A stretch of 28,509 nucleotides of DNA, from contig CABUKD010000027.1 in assembly GCA_902492105.1 (NCBI GenBank), positions 1 to 28,509 of the forward strand, in the 5' to 3' direction. The notes below the pieces were generated by a model. It was not told the origin of the DNA. It ran no database searches and saw only the letters and a list, made by a program, of their open reading frames with translations. This stretch comes from an uncultured Clostridium sp. Lineage in GTDB: Bacteria > Bacillota > Clostridia > TANB77 > CAG-508. Numbering within the stretch: the stretch's first letter is position 1; every line of letters starts with the position of its first letter. Below, one piece after another: positions 21,358-28,509 of the stretch. The position numbers and the translations under genes are program-made.

Positions 21358-21440
21358 CTTTCTAATCTAAATTCTAATCAAAATTCTAATCTAAATTCTA
21401 ATTTTAATTTTAATCTTAATGTAATTTTTAATTTTTAATT
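21358..21440. repeat. AT-rich degenerate tandem repeat
   Basis: The motif AATTCTAATC/AATTTTAATC recurs with variation across this stretch between gerC and the small membrane ORF. It gives a low-complexity tract of T/A with C every 6-12 nt. No ORF or terminator dyad is visible in 21340-21468. Confidence 0.6.
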
Positions 21441-21468
21441 TTAGCTTTTCATTTCTTATCTTATTATC

Positions 21469-22735
21469 CTATGCACCACTTAATAAAAAGCTAGATTCTA
21501 TTTCTGTATTAACATTTACCTGAAAGAAAGAGTCTTGGTAACGTTCTAACCAGTGATAATTCATAAAATCCGTACTGGTTCGAAATTGGCTTAAAGCATA
21601 TTTCCCAATGCCTGCAATATCTGAATGAAATTCTTTTGCTGTTTTATATAGATAATTGGAAATCTGTTTTTCTAAATAAGTAGAAGCCGAATTTTCTAAG
21701 GTTGTAATTTGTTCTTCTGTCATTTCACTTGAAATTTCATCAATAGAGGAAATTCTTGCATTAGTTCTTACATGTATCATAACATATGGAGATCCGTTTA
21801 AAATAGATACTTTAATTTCAGGTTTAGCATATAAAGTTAAATATAAATCCACAGTTTTCATTTCATTATTAGGATTAGGAACAGAGATATTACAACTTTT
21901 TAAATTATTAGTAACAATTAAGTGGCACATGGTTTCTATAGCAGATAATTCTCCTACTAATTCATCTTCTTTAAAAACAGCAAGACCTATATTCTTAATA
22001 CCACTGGTTGCTTTTAAAACTTCTTCTTCTGAAGAAGATGAGGAAGAACTAGAAGAACCAGAGTCGCCAGAAGAACTGCCACTAGAACTAGCAGACTCTT
22101 CAGAATTATTGCTACTGCTAGAAGATGAAATAGTATCTCCGCAAAATAGCAACAGGTTCACAAGTAGTGCAGGTTAATGTTCTAAAAAAGTCTCCTAATT
22201 GAATATTTGCCGTATACCCTGTATATTCACTAGAGCGAGGAAGTGTTTCATAAAATTTAGCTACTAAATTTTCTAAGCTAGGCTTGACACTTTTAATATA
22301 TTCTTCAGCCTGTGAAATAGAAATAATGACATTAGTATCAGGCCTTAATTGGACTTTGTTCATTAAACTGTAAATTTCTTCACCAATTCCTTGAGAAGCA
22401 AGTTCCTCCGAGAAAACAATAATTTTGCAATGAGATAAACTAATTTCTTTACTTATAACTGTGTTCATTAAGTTAAGAGCTGTATCAATAGAATTTGCTT
22501 CTACACTATCTACAACAGAAGGAGTAGCTTCTCCGGCTCCACTTTCGCTAGCAGCACTAAGAGTAGTAAATTGAAAAGTTACTCTTAAATGATAATTATC
22601 TCCTTTATCAATTCCAAGGGCAACAGCATATGCTAAATCATCTACACTTTGGACATTGTGTGTTCCTGTAAAACCAATAGAAAAGATGATACCAATGATT
22701 AAAACTACTAAATAGTTAACCCATTGTTTTTTCAA
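21469..22735 (-). pseudogene. gerC: Ger(x)C-type spore germination protein, interrupted by a frameshift
   Basis: Two minus-strand frames make one GerC protein of ~421 aa. The first runs from TTG 22735 (GGAG 9 nt upstream, overlapping the gerB end by 20 nt). It has a hydrophobic N-terminus and DLAYAVALGIDKGDNYHLRVTFQF, then ISLSHCKIIVFSEELA. It breaks at ~22139-22146. The second frame resumes with a Ser/Glu-rich linker (~30 Ser), then IKNIGLAVFKEDELVGELSAIET and the GerC C-terminal domain, ending at 21469. One surplus base, possibly in the T4 run, explains the break. No lipobox Cys is visible where GerC proteins usually have GCW. GerC is the C subunit of GerA-type germinant receptors. Whether this is a real pseudogene, an assembly error or recoded cannot be told here. 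Confidence 0.85.
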
Positions 22736-23840
22736 TATCTACCACTCCTTTCTTTTTCTGTATCCAGTGATACTTTAAGTTTGCCAATAACAAAATGCTA
22801 AGTCCAACCATAAAAATAAGTATGATAATAATATATTTGTAAACAGTGTTTTCTAAAAAGTTAACTTGTTGCATGTTTTCCGGAAGTAAGCTAATTCCAA
22901 AAATTAAGGTTGCAAATAAAGAAACATACCATTTTGTATATTGCATATTCGTTATCTTTTGAAAAATATTAGTCATAAAATAAAATGCAATACATAAGTA
23001 CGACACAACAGATAAAATCCAAATAAGTAAAAATACAGCATCTAACCTTTGAAAAAATCTACCGAACTCAATAAATCTAGAAGCTAAATAAAGTGGAAAA
23101 ATTTCTTCTGTAGTAGTAAAAAAAGGAAACATAAATAAAAGGGTGGCCACACTAATTAGTAAATAAAAAGCAGAAATACCAATAGAAGCAAAAGCAACTT
23201 TGGAATATCCTTTTTGATCTTTCAAATGAGGTGGAAGAAGATATAAATAACTAATACCACTAAAAGCAAATAAATTGCTAAGCCCACTAAAAAAAGTAGA
23301 AATCCATCCATTGCCTAGCAAAGGAAACATTCTTTCTATTGTGAAATTATCTAAGTTGGCTATAAAAATAAACAAAATGCTAAGTAAAACAATAGGCATA
23401 AAGAATAAATTAGAACGTACAATAGAAGAAAATCCTAATTTATTAGCTACAATAATAGCAAAAATAAATAGAAGCATAATAATAGGCACAGAAGTTTTAG
23501 GAAAGAAAATAATTTTTAACCCTTCTGAAAAACTTCTAAGCAAAATACTCATAGTAAAAATTAAATAAGCTATGAATAAAATTCCTATTATGATTTTTAA
23601 CCATTTACCACCTAAAAATTTTGAAACATCTAAAATATCAAAACTAGGGAATCTTTTTAATAGTTGGCAGATAAGAAAAACAATTCCTAAGGCAATAATA
23701 CTAATAAAAATAATATTAATAATACTACTAGAAGAAGTGGTAGCAATTAAGTTTTTGGGTAAATTCAAAATGATGTGATTAATCATAATAGTTAAAACCA
23801 AGCAAATAGCTTCTATATTTCCTATTTTTCTATCTGGCAT
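22716..23840 (-). CDS. gerB: GerAB-type spore germination permease (receptor subunit B)
   Basis: 374 aa from ATG 23840 (MPDRKIGNIEAICLVLTIMINH), chosen because AGGAGG lies 7 nt upstream. The in-frame codon at 23906 would add 22 polar residues with no site. About ten transmembrane helices of the APC-superfamily endospore germination permease type are visible, for example residues ~35-60 and ~72-95, with a short cytosolic C-terminus. In GerA-type receptors the B subunit binds the nutrient germinant in the spore inner membrane. It lies 72 nt after gerA, and its end overlaps the gerC start. Confidence 0.93.
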   Translation of the reverse strand: MPDRKIGNIEAICLVLTIMINHIILNLPKNLIATTSSSSIINIIFISIIALGIVFLICQLLKRFPSFDILDVSKFLGGKWLKIIIGILFIAYLIFTMSILLRSFSEGLKIIFFPKTSVPIIMLLFIFAIIVANKLGFSSIVRSNLFFMPIVLLSILFIFIANLDNFTIERMFPLLGNGWISTFFSGLSNLFAFSGISYLYLLPPHLKDQKGYSKVAFASIGISAFYLLISVATLLFMFPFFTTTEEIFPLYLASRFIEFGRFFQRLDAVFLLIWILSVVSYLCIAFYFMTNIFQKITNMQYTKWYVSLFATLIFGISLLPENMQQVNFLENTVYKYIIIILIFMVGLSILLLANLKYHWIQKKKGVVDIEKTMG

Positions 23841-23912
23841 TATAATCCTCCTTTTTATCTTAAAATTATGATTTGTTTTCTCAACCGTATCTTCATTTTG
23901 GTACAATTTTTC

Positions 23913-25664
23913 TTATTTGTATTTCCATTTCATACTAATATGCTCTTGTGAATCTACCTTTTTCGTATCTAAGTAATCTGCTCTTTTTTCTCTTTTCCAA
24001 ACAGGATCTAGAAAATAACCGTTTTGTTCTATGTTTGTAACAGGAGTATAAGGAGCCATAAAAGGAACACCAAAAGATTTTAAACTTGTTAAAATACACA
24101 CATAAATAAATAATCCTATACCAATTCCAAAAAATCCTGCTACATAGCCTAAAATGATAAATATAAATCGCATTAATCTTAAATGAAAACCAAACGAAAA
24201 GTCTGGTATAGCAAAAGAAGCAATAGCAGTAATAGCTACAATAATAATTAAAATTGGGCTTACAATACTGGCACTAACTGCTGCTTGTCCTAAAACCAAA
24301 GCTCCTACAATGCCTATGGTAGGACCAATAGGAGAAGGAACCCTAAGCCCAGCTTCACGAATTAACTCAAAAGAAATTTCCATGACTAAAATTTCAAAAA
24401 TAATAGGAAATGGAACATTTTCTCTAGAAGCAAGCAAAGAAAAAAGTAATTCTGTTGGTAACAGTTCCTGATGAAAGTCCGCAATAGCAACATAAATACC
24501 AGGAAGCAGTAGAGTAATACCTATAGCAAGCAAACGTAAAAATTTTAAAAAATTGCCAAATTGAAATTTTAAATTACTATCTTCAGAAGAAGATATAAAA
24601 TCAATCAAAGTAGCAGGCATAATTAAAGCATAAGGATTTCCATTAATTAAAACCACAACTCTGCCACCATATAAATACTTGGTAGCTTTATCAGGCCTTT
24701 CTGTAGATAAAATTTCTGGTACACTATATTTTTGATTCTCTCCAATTAATTGTTCAAGTTCGCCAGAAGAAAGGAGAGAGTCTATTTCTAAATTATTCAT
24801 TCTATATTTTACTTCTGCCACTAAATCATTGTTAGTAATATTTTTTAAATAGCAAACACTACAAATTGTTTTACTTATTTTACCAACTTCTATATTTTCA
24901 ATAATTAAATTTTCATTATTAACTATCCTTCTAAGAAGGGCGGTATTTGTCCTAATATTTTCTACAAAGGCTTGCTGAGGACCTTTTATAATAATTTCGT
25001 TATTAGGAGTACTTACTTCTCTTTGCTTAAAACCCTTTACATCAATATCAAAAGCAATAGGGAGGGTATCTATAAAAAGCAGACAATCTCCCATATTAAC
25101 TCCTGTAAAAGCTTGTGAAAAGGTAGTTACCTTTTTTACATTATTTTGAGGAAGTAAACAATCAAATACATAATTTTCTAAATTAAATTTTTTTACTTTT
25201 TTTACAGTAATATTATTGGTTTTGGCTTCTGTTACAATTTGATTTTGGTCTCCATCAAAAATATTGGCTCTATTTCTTAACATTAAAGCTTCTAACACAT
25301 TATTATTAATTAACTGGGAATCTACCATTCCATCAATAAAAAAGAGTAATGCTTTATATTGCCTGTTTCTAGCACTTAGCGTAAATTCTCGAAGAACAAT
25401 ATCACTATTAATTAAAGTATTATATTTTACTTTAATATACTCAAGAGAAACTTCTAAACTAGGGTAAATTTCTTTTACCTCTGTTATTTTTTGATTTTCC
25501 TGTAATTGTTCAGTAGTTGGATAAGAAGACTGCTTCGTTTCTGCTGTTTCATAGGGACTAGAAAGGGAAAAATGATATTCAGAATTATTAGACTCACCAA
25601 AAATAGACTGTAATTTTTCATTTAGTTTTTCTTTCCATGAATTTGGATTTTTTTCTGTTTCCAT
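23913..25664 (-). CDS. gerA: GerA-type spore germination protein (receptor subunit A)
   Basis: 583 aa from ATG 25664 with AAAGGA 8 nt upstream; an in-frame TTG at 25685 overlaps that site. A hydrophilic N-terminal domain (~80-350) has the usual DGMVDSQLINNNVLEAL and EYVKVKYNTLINSDIVLREF-like segments. The membrane part (~375-530) begins after RVVVLINGNPYALIMPATLIDF and includes REAGLRVPSPIGPTIGIVGALVLGQAAV and FGFHLRLMRF. A soluble tail has MAPYTPVTN. Subunit A forms the ion-channel-like oligomer of the nutrient receptor in the spore inner membrane. It is the first gene of a gerA-gerB-gerC operon. Confidence 0.96.
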   Translation of the reverse strand: METEKNPNSWKEKLNEKLQSIFGESNNSEYHFSLSSPYETAETKQSSYPTTEQLQENQKITEVKEIYPSLEVSLEYIKVKYNTLINSDIVLREFTLSARNRQYKALLFFIDGMVDSQLINNNVLEALMLRNRANIFDGDQNQIVTEAKTNNITVKKVKKFNLENYVFDCLLPQNNVKKVTTFSQAFTGVNMGDCLLFIDTLPIAFDIDVKGFKQREVSTPNNEIIIKGPQQAFVENIRTNTALLRRIVNNENLIIENIEVGKISKTICSVCYLKNITNNDLVAEVKYRMNNLEIDSLLSSGELEQLIGENQKYSVPEILSTERPDKATKYLYGGRVVVLINGNPYALIMPATLIDFISSSEDSNLKFQFGNFLKFLRLLAIGITLLLPGIYVAIADFHQELLPTELLFSLLASRENVPFPIIFEILVMEISFELIREAGLRVPSPIGPTIGIVGALVLGQAAVSASIVSPILIIIVAITAIASFAIPDFSFGFHLRLMRFIFIILGYVAGFFGIGIGLFIYVCILTSLKSFGVPFMAPYTPVTNIEQNGYFLDPVWKREKRADYLDTKKVDSQEHISMKWKYK

Positions 25665-25708
25665 TAAAAAATTCCTTTCTTGCAAATATTAACCTAAAAT
25701 GTTAATGT

Positions 25709-25738
25709 TATTGTTTGCAAAAAAGAAAAAAATATTCA
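25709..25738 (-). promoter_or_regulatory. Possible sigma-G promoter of the ger operon
   Basis: On the minus strand TGAATA (25738-25733) and AACAATA (25715-25709) are separated by 17 nt, a partial match to the forespore sigma-G pattern (TGMATA, CATAMTA). Germination receptor operons are normally sigma-G dependent. The match is imperfect and overlaps the spoIVA terminator region. Confidence 0.3.
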
Positions 25739-25783
25739 AAAAGACTGTAAAATGATACAGTCTTTTCAAAAATATGAATATTT
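25730..25783 (-). terminator. Terminator downstream of spoIVA
   Basis: A perfect 11-bp stem (25739-25749 with 25756-25766, 6-nt loop) is flanked by an outer pairing AAATATTC/GAATATTT (25730-25737 with 25776-25783). On the minus strand the stem ends in a T-rich stretch. It separates the spoIVA transcript from the ger operon and may work in both directions. Confidence 0.85.
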
Positions 25784-25821
25784 AAAATTTTACATTCAAT
25801 TTTTATGAAAGAAAAATGAAA

Positions 25822-27303
25822 TTATAAAATTATACAAATCAATCCGCCACTACCTTCATTTACTATTCTCTCTAAAGTTTCTTGCAATTTTGCTTGTGCT
25901 TCTTCTGGCATTTTGGATAGTTTATTTTGTAATCCTTCATTTACTAATTCATGCAAGTTTTTGCCAAAAATGTTAGATTCCCAAATCTTTTTAGGATCAG
26001 ACTCAAATTCAGAAAGTAAATAATTTACTAAATCTTCGGATTGTTTTTCACTACCAACAATTGGAGATACTTCTGTTTCGATATCTGCACGAATCATGTG
26101 TATACTTGGCGCTTTTGCCTTTAATTTAACACCAAATCTAGAACCTTGTTTTACCATTTCTGGTTCTTCTAAAATAAGTTCATCAATACAAGGAGTAACA
26201 ATACCATAGCCTGTTGCTTTCACCTCTTCTAAAGCATAAGCAATTCTATCATATTCTTTCTTGGTTTTAGCAAATTCTGTCATCGTGCTAAACAAAGTGC
26301 CTTCATTATCAATGGTTACACCAGAAATTTCTGTTAATACTTGGTAGAATAATTCATCTAACAACTGAATAGTAACATGAACACTGCCTTCTCCTAAACG
26401 AATTTCTTCTAAAGTAGTTTTGGTAATAATTTTGGTGCTTTGTAACTGGCTAACTCTATTATCAATTTCTTTTAAGATATGAATATCTTTAAAAGCTGTT
26501 TGAATTTCAGTATAAAGTTCTTGTTTTAACCAGTGGTCATCAGGTAAACCATCAATCCATCTAGGAAAATCAATATTAATGGTTTCAATTGGAAATTCAT
26601 ATAAAATTTTACTAAAGATATCATCAATATCTTCTAAATCTAAATGAGCACAATCTGTTGGTAAAACAGCAACACCATATTTGTCTTCTAATTTTTTAGC
26701 TAAAGCTTTGGTGTATTCAGAAAATGGGTCATCACTATTTAATACAATTACAAATGGCTTATTCAATTCTTTTAGTTCTTTTACTACTCTTTCTTCTGCA
26801 TCAATATAGTCTTCTCTCGGAATGTCTGTAACACTCCCATCTGTAGTGACTAAAATACCAATGGTAGAATGTTCTGCAATAACCTTACGTGTACCAATTT
26901 CGGCAGCTTCTTCAAAAGGTATTTCTTCTTCAAACCAAGGTGTTTTTACCATACGAGGCATATCATCTTCTAAATAACCAATAGCATTATTTACTAAATA
27001 ACCTACACAATCTACAAGCCTTGTTTTAAACTTTAAGTTATCTCCAATGGTAATTTCTACAGCCTCATTTGGAATAAACTTTGGCTCTGTTGTCATAATG
27101 GTTCTTCCACCAGCACTTTGTGGAAGTTCATCTCTTGCTCTTTCTTTTTTGTACTCATTATCAATATTTGGTATAACAAGTAAATCCATAAAATTCTTAA
27201 TAAAAGTAGATTTACCGGTACGTACAGGACCTACTACACCAACATAAATATCACCATCTGTACGCTCTGCTATATCTTGATATAACTTTAAATTCTCTTC
27301 CAT
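25822..27303 (-). CDS. spoIVA: Stage IV sporulation protein A (coat basement ATPase)
   Basis: 493 aa, typical length. An N-terminal TRAFAC-type ATPase domain has Walker A GPVRTGKS (25-32) and the sensor stretch LVDCVGYLVNNAIGY. A middle domain and a C-terminal domain follow, ending GSGGLICIIL, a hydrophobic tail of the kind that docks on SpoVM at the forespore membrane. SpoIVA polymerises on the outer forespore membrane using ATP and anchors coat and cortex assembly. AGAGGGGG lies 9 nt before the ATG. It is monocistronic, between a sigma-E-like promoter and a strong terminator, and divergent from folD. Its presence shows that the organism makes endospores. Confidence 0.98.
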   Translation of the reverse strand: MEENLKLYQDIAERTDGDIYVGVVGPVRTGKSTFIKNFMDLLVIPNIDNEYKKERARDELPQSAGGRTIMTTEPKFIPNEAVEITIGDNLKFKTRLVDCVGYLVNNAIGYLEDDMPRMVKTPWFEEEIPFEEAAEIGTRKVIAEHSTIGILVTTDGSVTDIPREDYIDAEERVVKELKELNKPFVIVLNSDDPFSEYTKALAKKLEDKYGVAVLPTDCAHLDLEDIDDIFSKILYEFPIETINIDFPRWIDGLPDDHWLKQELYTEIQTAFKDIHILKEIDNRVSQLQSTKIITKTTLEEIRLGEGSVHVTIQLLDELFYQVLTEISGVTIDNEGTLFSTMTEFAKTKKEYDRIAYALEEVKATGYGIVTPCIDELILEEPEMVKQGSRFGVKLKAKAPSIHMIRADIETEVSPIVGSEKQSEDLVNYLLSEFESDPKKIWESNIFGKNLHELVNEGLQNKLSKMPEEAQAKLQETLERIVNEGSGGLICIIL

Positions 27304-27349
27304 GAATTTATTAACCCCCTCTAAGAAATGTTTGTACTAAACTTTATTT

Positions 27350-27379
27350 AATGTATATTAGACAATCCAAAAGTTATGA
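27350..27379 (-). promoter_or_regulatory. Putative sigma-E promoter of spoIVA
   Basis: On the minus strand TCATAAC (27379-27373), a 15-nt spacer and TATACATT (27357-27350) approximate the mother-cell sigma-E pattern (KMATATT, CATACANT) about 46 nt upstream of the start codon. spoIVA is a classic sigma-E gene in Bacillus, which supports the call. Confidence 0.5.
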
Positions 27380-27451
27380 CAAAAACTTGAAAAAATTTAA
27401 AAGATTATAAAGAAAAAATACAAGAATATATACTAAAATAGAAATTATGAA

Positions 27452-27480
27452 TTTACAAATAAAATAAACTAGTATATAAT
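27452..27480 (+). promoter_or_regulatory. Sigma-A promoter of folD
   Basis: TTTACA (27452-27457), a 17-nt spacer and a perfect TATAAT (27475-27480) lie 64 nt before the folD start. The spoIVA promoter faces the other way ~75 nt upstream, so the 241-nt gap is a divergent control region. Confidence 0.7.
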
Positions 27481-27544
27481 AAAAACAAATAAAGTAAAAA
27501 ATAGAAAATTACTATTTTATAATAGAATAGGAGTGAAAATAAAA

Positions 27545-28396
27545 ATGGCAACAATTATAGATGGAAAAGAATTAGCAAAAAAAATAAGGCAAGAATTAAA
27601 ACAAGAAGTAGAACAATTAAAACAAAAAAATATTGTTCCAAAACTATCCGTAATCATGGTAGGAAATGATCCTGCATCAGCAGTATATGTGCGTAATAAA
27701 AGCAAAGCATGTAACGAAATTGGAATAGAATTTGAAGAATTTTTGTTAGATGAAAATATACAGCAAGCAGAACTATTAAACTTAATACAAACATTAAACA
27801 ACAGAAAAGACATTCATGGAATATTATTGCAAAGTCCAATACCAAAACATTTAGATATTAGAGAGGCATTTAATAGCATTTTGCCAGAAAAAGATGTAGA
27901 TGGATTTCATCCTATTAATGTAGGAAAATTAGCCATTGGAGAAGATTGCTTTATTTCTTGTACACCTGCTGGAGTTATGAAAATGTTAGAAGAATATGGA
28001 ATAGAAATGAAAGGAAAACAAGCAGTAGTAATAGGAAGAAGCAATATTGTAGGAAAACCATTATCACAATGTTTATTAAATGAAAATGCAACAGTAACCA
28101 TTTGCCATTCGAAAACACAAAATATTGCAGAAATTACAAAACAAGCAGATATTTTAATAGCAGCTTTAGGAAAACCAAAATTTGTCACAGCAGATATGAT
28201 AAAACCAGGAGCAGTAGTAATAGATGTAGGAATTAATAGAAATGAAGAAGGAAAGCTAGTAGGAGATGTAGATTTTGCAAATGTAGAATCAAAGGCATCC
28301 TATATTACACCAGTACCAGGTGGAGTAGGACCAATGACAATAGCAATGCTTATGACTAACGTAGTAAAGGCTGCTAAAAATTTAGAAAATGTATAA
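27545..28396 (+). CDS. folD: Bifunctional methylenetetrahydrofolate dehydrogenase / cyclohydrolase
   Basis: 283 aa from ATG 27545 (MATIIDGKELAKKIR), with TAGGAGTGA upstream; the in-frame GTG at 27533 lies within that site. It interconverts 5,10-methylene-THF, 5,10-methenyl-THF and 10-formyl-THF with NADP. Catalytic Y48-x3-K52 is in YVRNK, followed by LLQSPIPKH, DVDGFHPINVGKL, the Rossmann segment VVIGRSNIVGKPLSQCLL, and the final PVPGGVGPMTIAMLMTN. It is divergent from spoIVA and appears to be transcribed alone or with genes beyond the window. Confidence 0.98.
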   Translation: MATIIDGKELAKKIRQELKQEVEQLKQKNIVPKLSVIMVGNDPASAVYVRNKSKACNEIGIEFEEFLLDENIQQAELLNLIQTLNNRKDIHGILLQSPIPKHLDIREAFNSILPEKDVDGFHPINVGKLAIGEDCFISCTPAGVMKMLEEYGIEMKGKQAVVIGRSNIVGKPLSQCLLNENATVTICHSKTQNIAEITKQADILIAALGKPKFVTADMIKPGAVVIDVGINRNEEGKLVGDVDFANVESKASYITPVPGGVGPMTIAMLMTNVVKAAKNLENV

Positions 28397-28461
28397 TATA
28401 AAATATTAGAATGACTAAATGTGATATGACATTAATAAAAAGCGCAAAGATAATAAAAAAA

Positions 28462-28509
28462 TAAAGAAAAAAATAAAGAAAAAAATAAAGAAAAAAATAA
28501 AGAAAAAAA
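28462..28509. repeat. 12-bp tandem repeat at the window end
   Basis: Four copies of a TAAAG core with exact 12-nt period (28462, 28474, 28486, 28498) in otherwise pure A. The array runs off the end of the window, so its full length is unknown. The preceding stretch 28397-28461 after folD shows no gene and no clear terminator. Confidence 0.8.

Noticed and set aside
21929..22177. Plus-strand ORF rich in Glu, Leu and Ser opposite gerC
   Set aside because: It mirrors the serine-rich linker of gerC on the opposite strand and has no other support.

Overview
The window is a strongly AT-rich chromosome segment from a spore-forming Firmicute of class Clostridia. It has a Clostridia-type S10/spc/alpha ribosomal-protein cluster, zinc (C+) forms of S14, S4, L24 and L36, a tricistronic GerA-GerB-GerC germinant-receptor operon, and spoIVA. 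A prepilin-like hypervariable protein and intergenic palindromic repeats suggest an uncultured gut-type lineage. That placement is inference, because no rRNA gene is present.

Region 1 (1-1620) holds one gene, a class III prepilin-like protein with a C-terminal formylglycine-generating-enzyme / C-type-lectin-like domain. Its last ~50 codons break from the rest of the gene. They are GC-richer and dominated by NNC codons (TAC, AGC, GAC, ATC, TTC) that are all reachable from AAC by changing adenines only. They end in a GFRV motif and are followed by a perfect 10-bp hairpin. This is the signature of a diversity-generating retroelement (DGR) variable region. No template repeat, reverse transcriptase or Avd lies in the window, so the protein looks like a remote target of a DGR encoded elsewhere.

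Region 2 (1589-18844) is the ribosomal superoperon. A consensus promoter overlaps the terminator hairpin of the DGR target and feeds a ~250-nt leader with an attenuator. The genes then run rpsJ-rplC-rplD-rplW-rplB-rpsS-rplV-rpsC-rplP-rpmC-rpsQ-rplN-rplX-rplE-rpsZ-rpsH-rplF-rplR-rpsE-rplO-secY-adk-map. A second consensus promoter follows, then infA-rpmJ-rpsM-rpsK-rpsD-rpoA-rplQ-secG and a strong terminator. rpmD (L30) is missing between rpsE and rplO. Four copies of a ~122-bp palindromic element sit in the gaps rplW/rplB (inverted), rplN/rplX, rplF/rplR and rpsM/rpsK. Both the apical stem and the locus-specific outer stems are kept paired although their sequences differ. The copy before rplB separates a Shine-Dalgarno-like sequence from its start codon.

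Region 3 (18845-21169) is rnr (RNase R), bracketed by GC-rich REP-like repeats. The downstream repeat supplies the last residues and stop codon of RNase R.

Region 4 (21169-27303, minus strand) is the sporulation and germination block. spoIVA (coat basement ATPase) has a sigma-E-like promoter and its own terminator. It is followed by gerA, gerB, a frameshifted gerC without a lipobox cysteine but with a serine-rich linker, and a 56-aa two-helix membrane protein too short for usual gene calling. Region 5 (27304-28509) has folD divergent from spoIVA behind a consensus promoter, and the window ends in a 12-bp tandem repeat.
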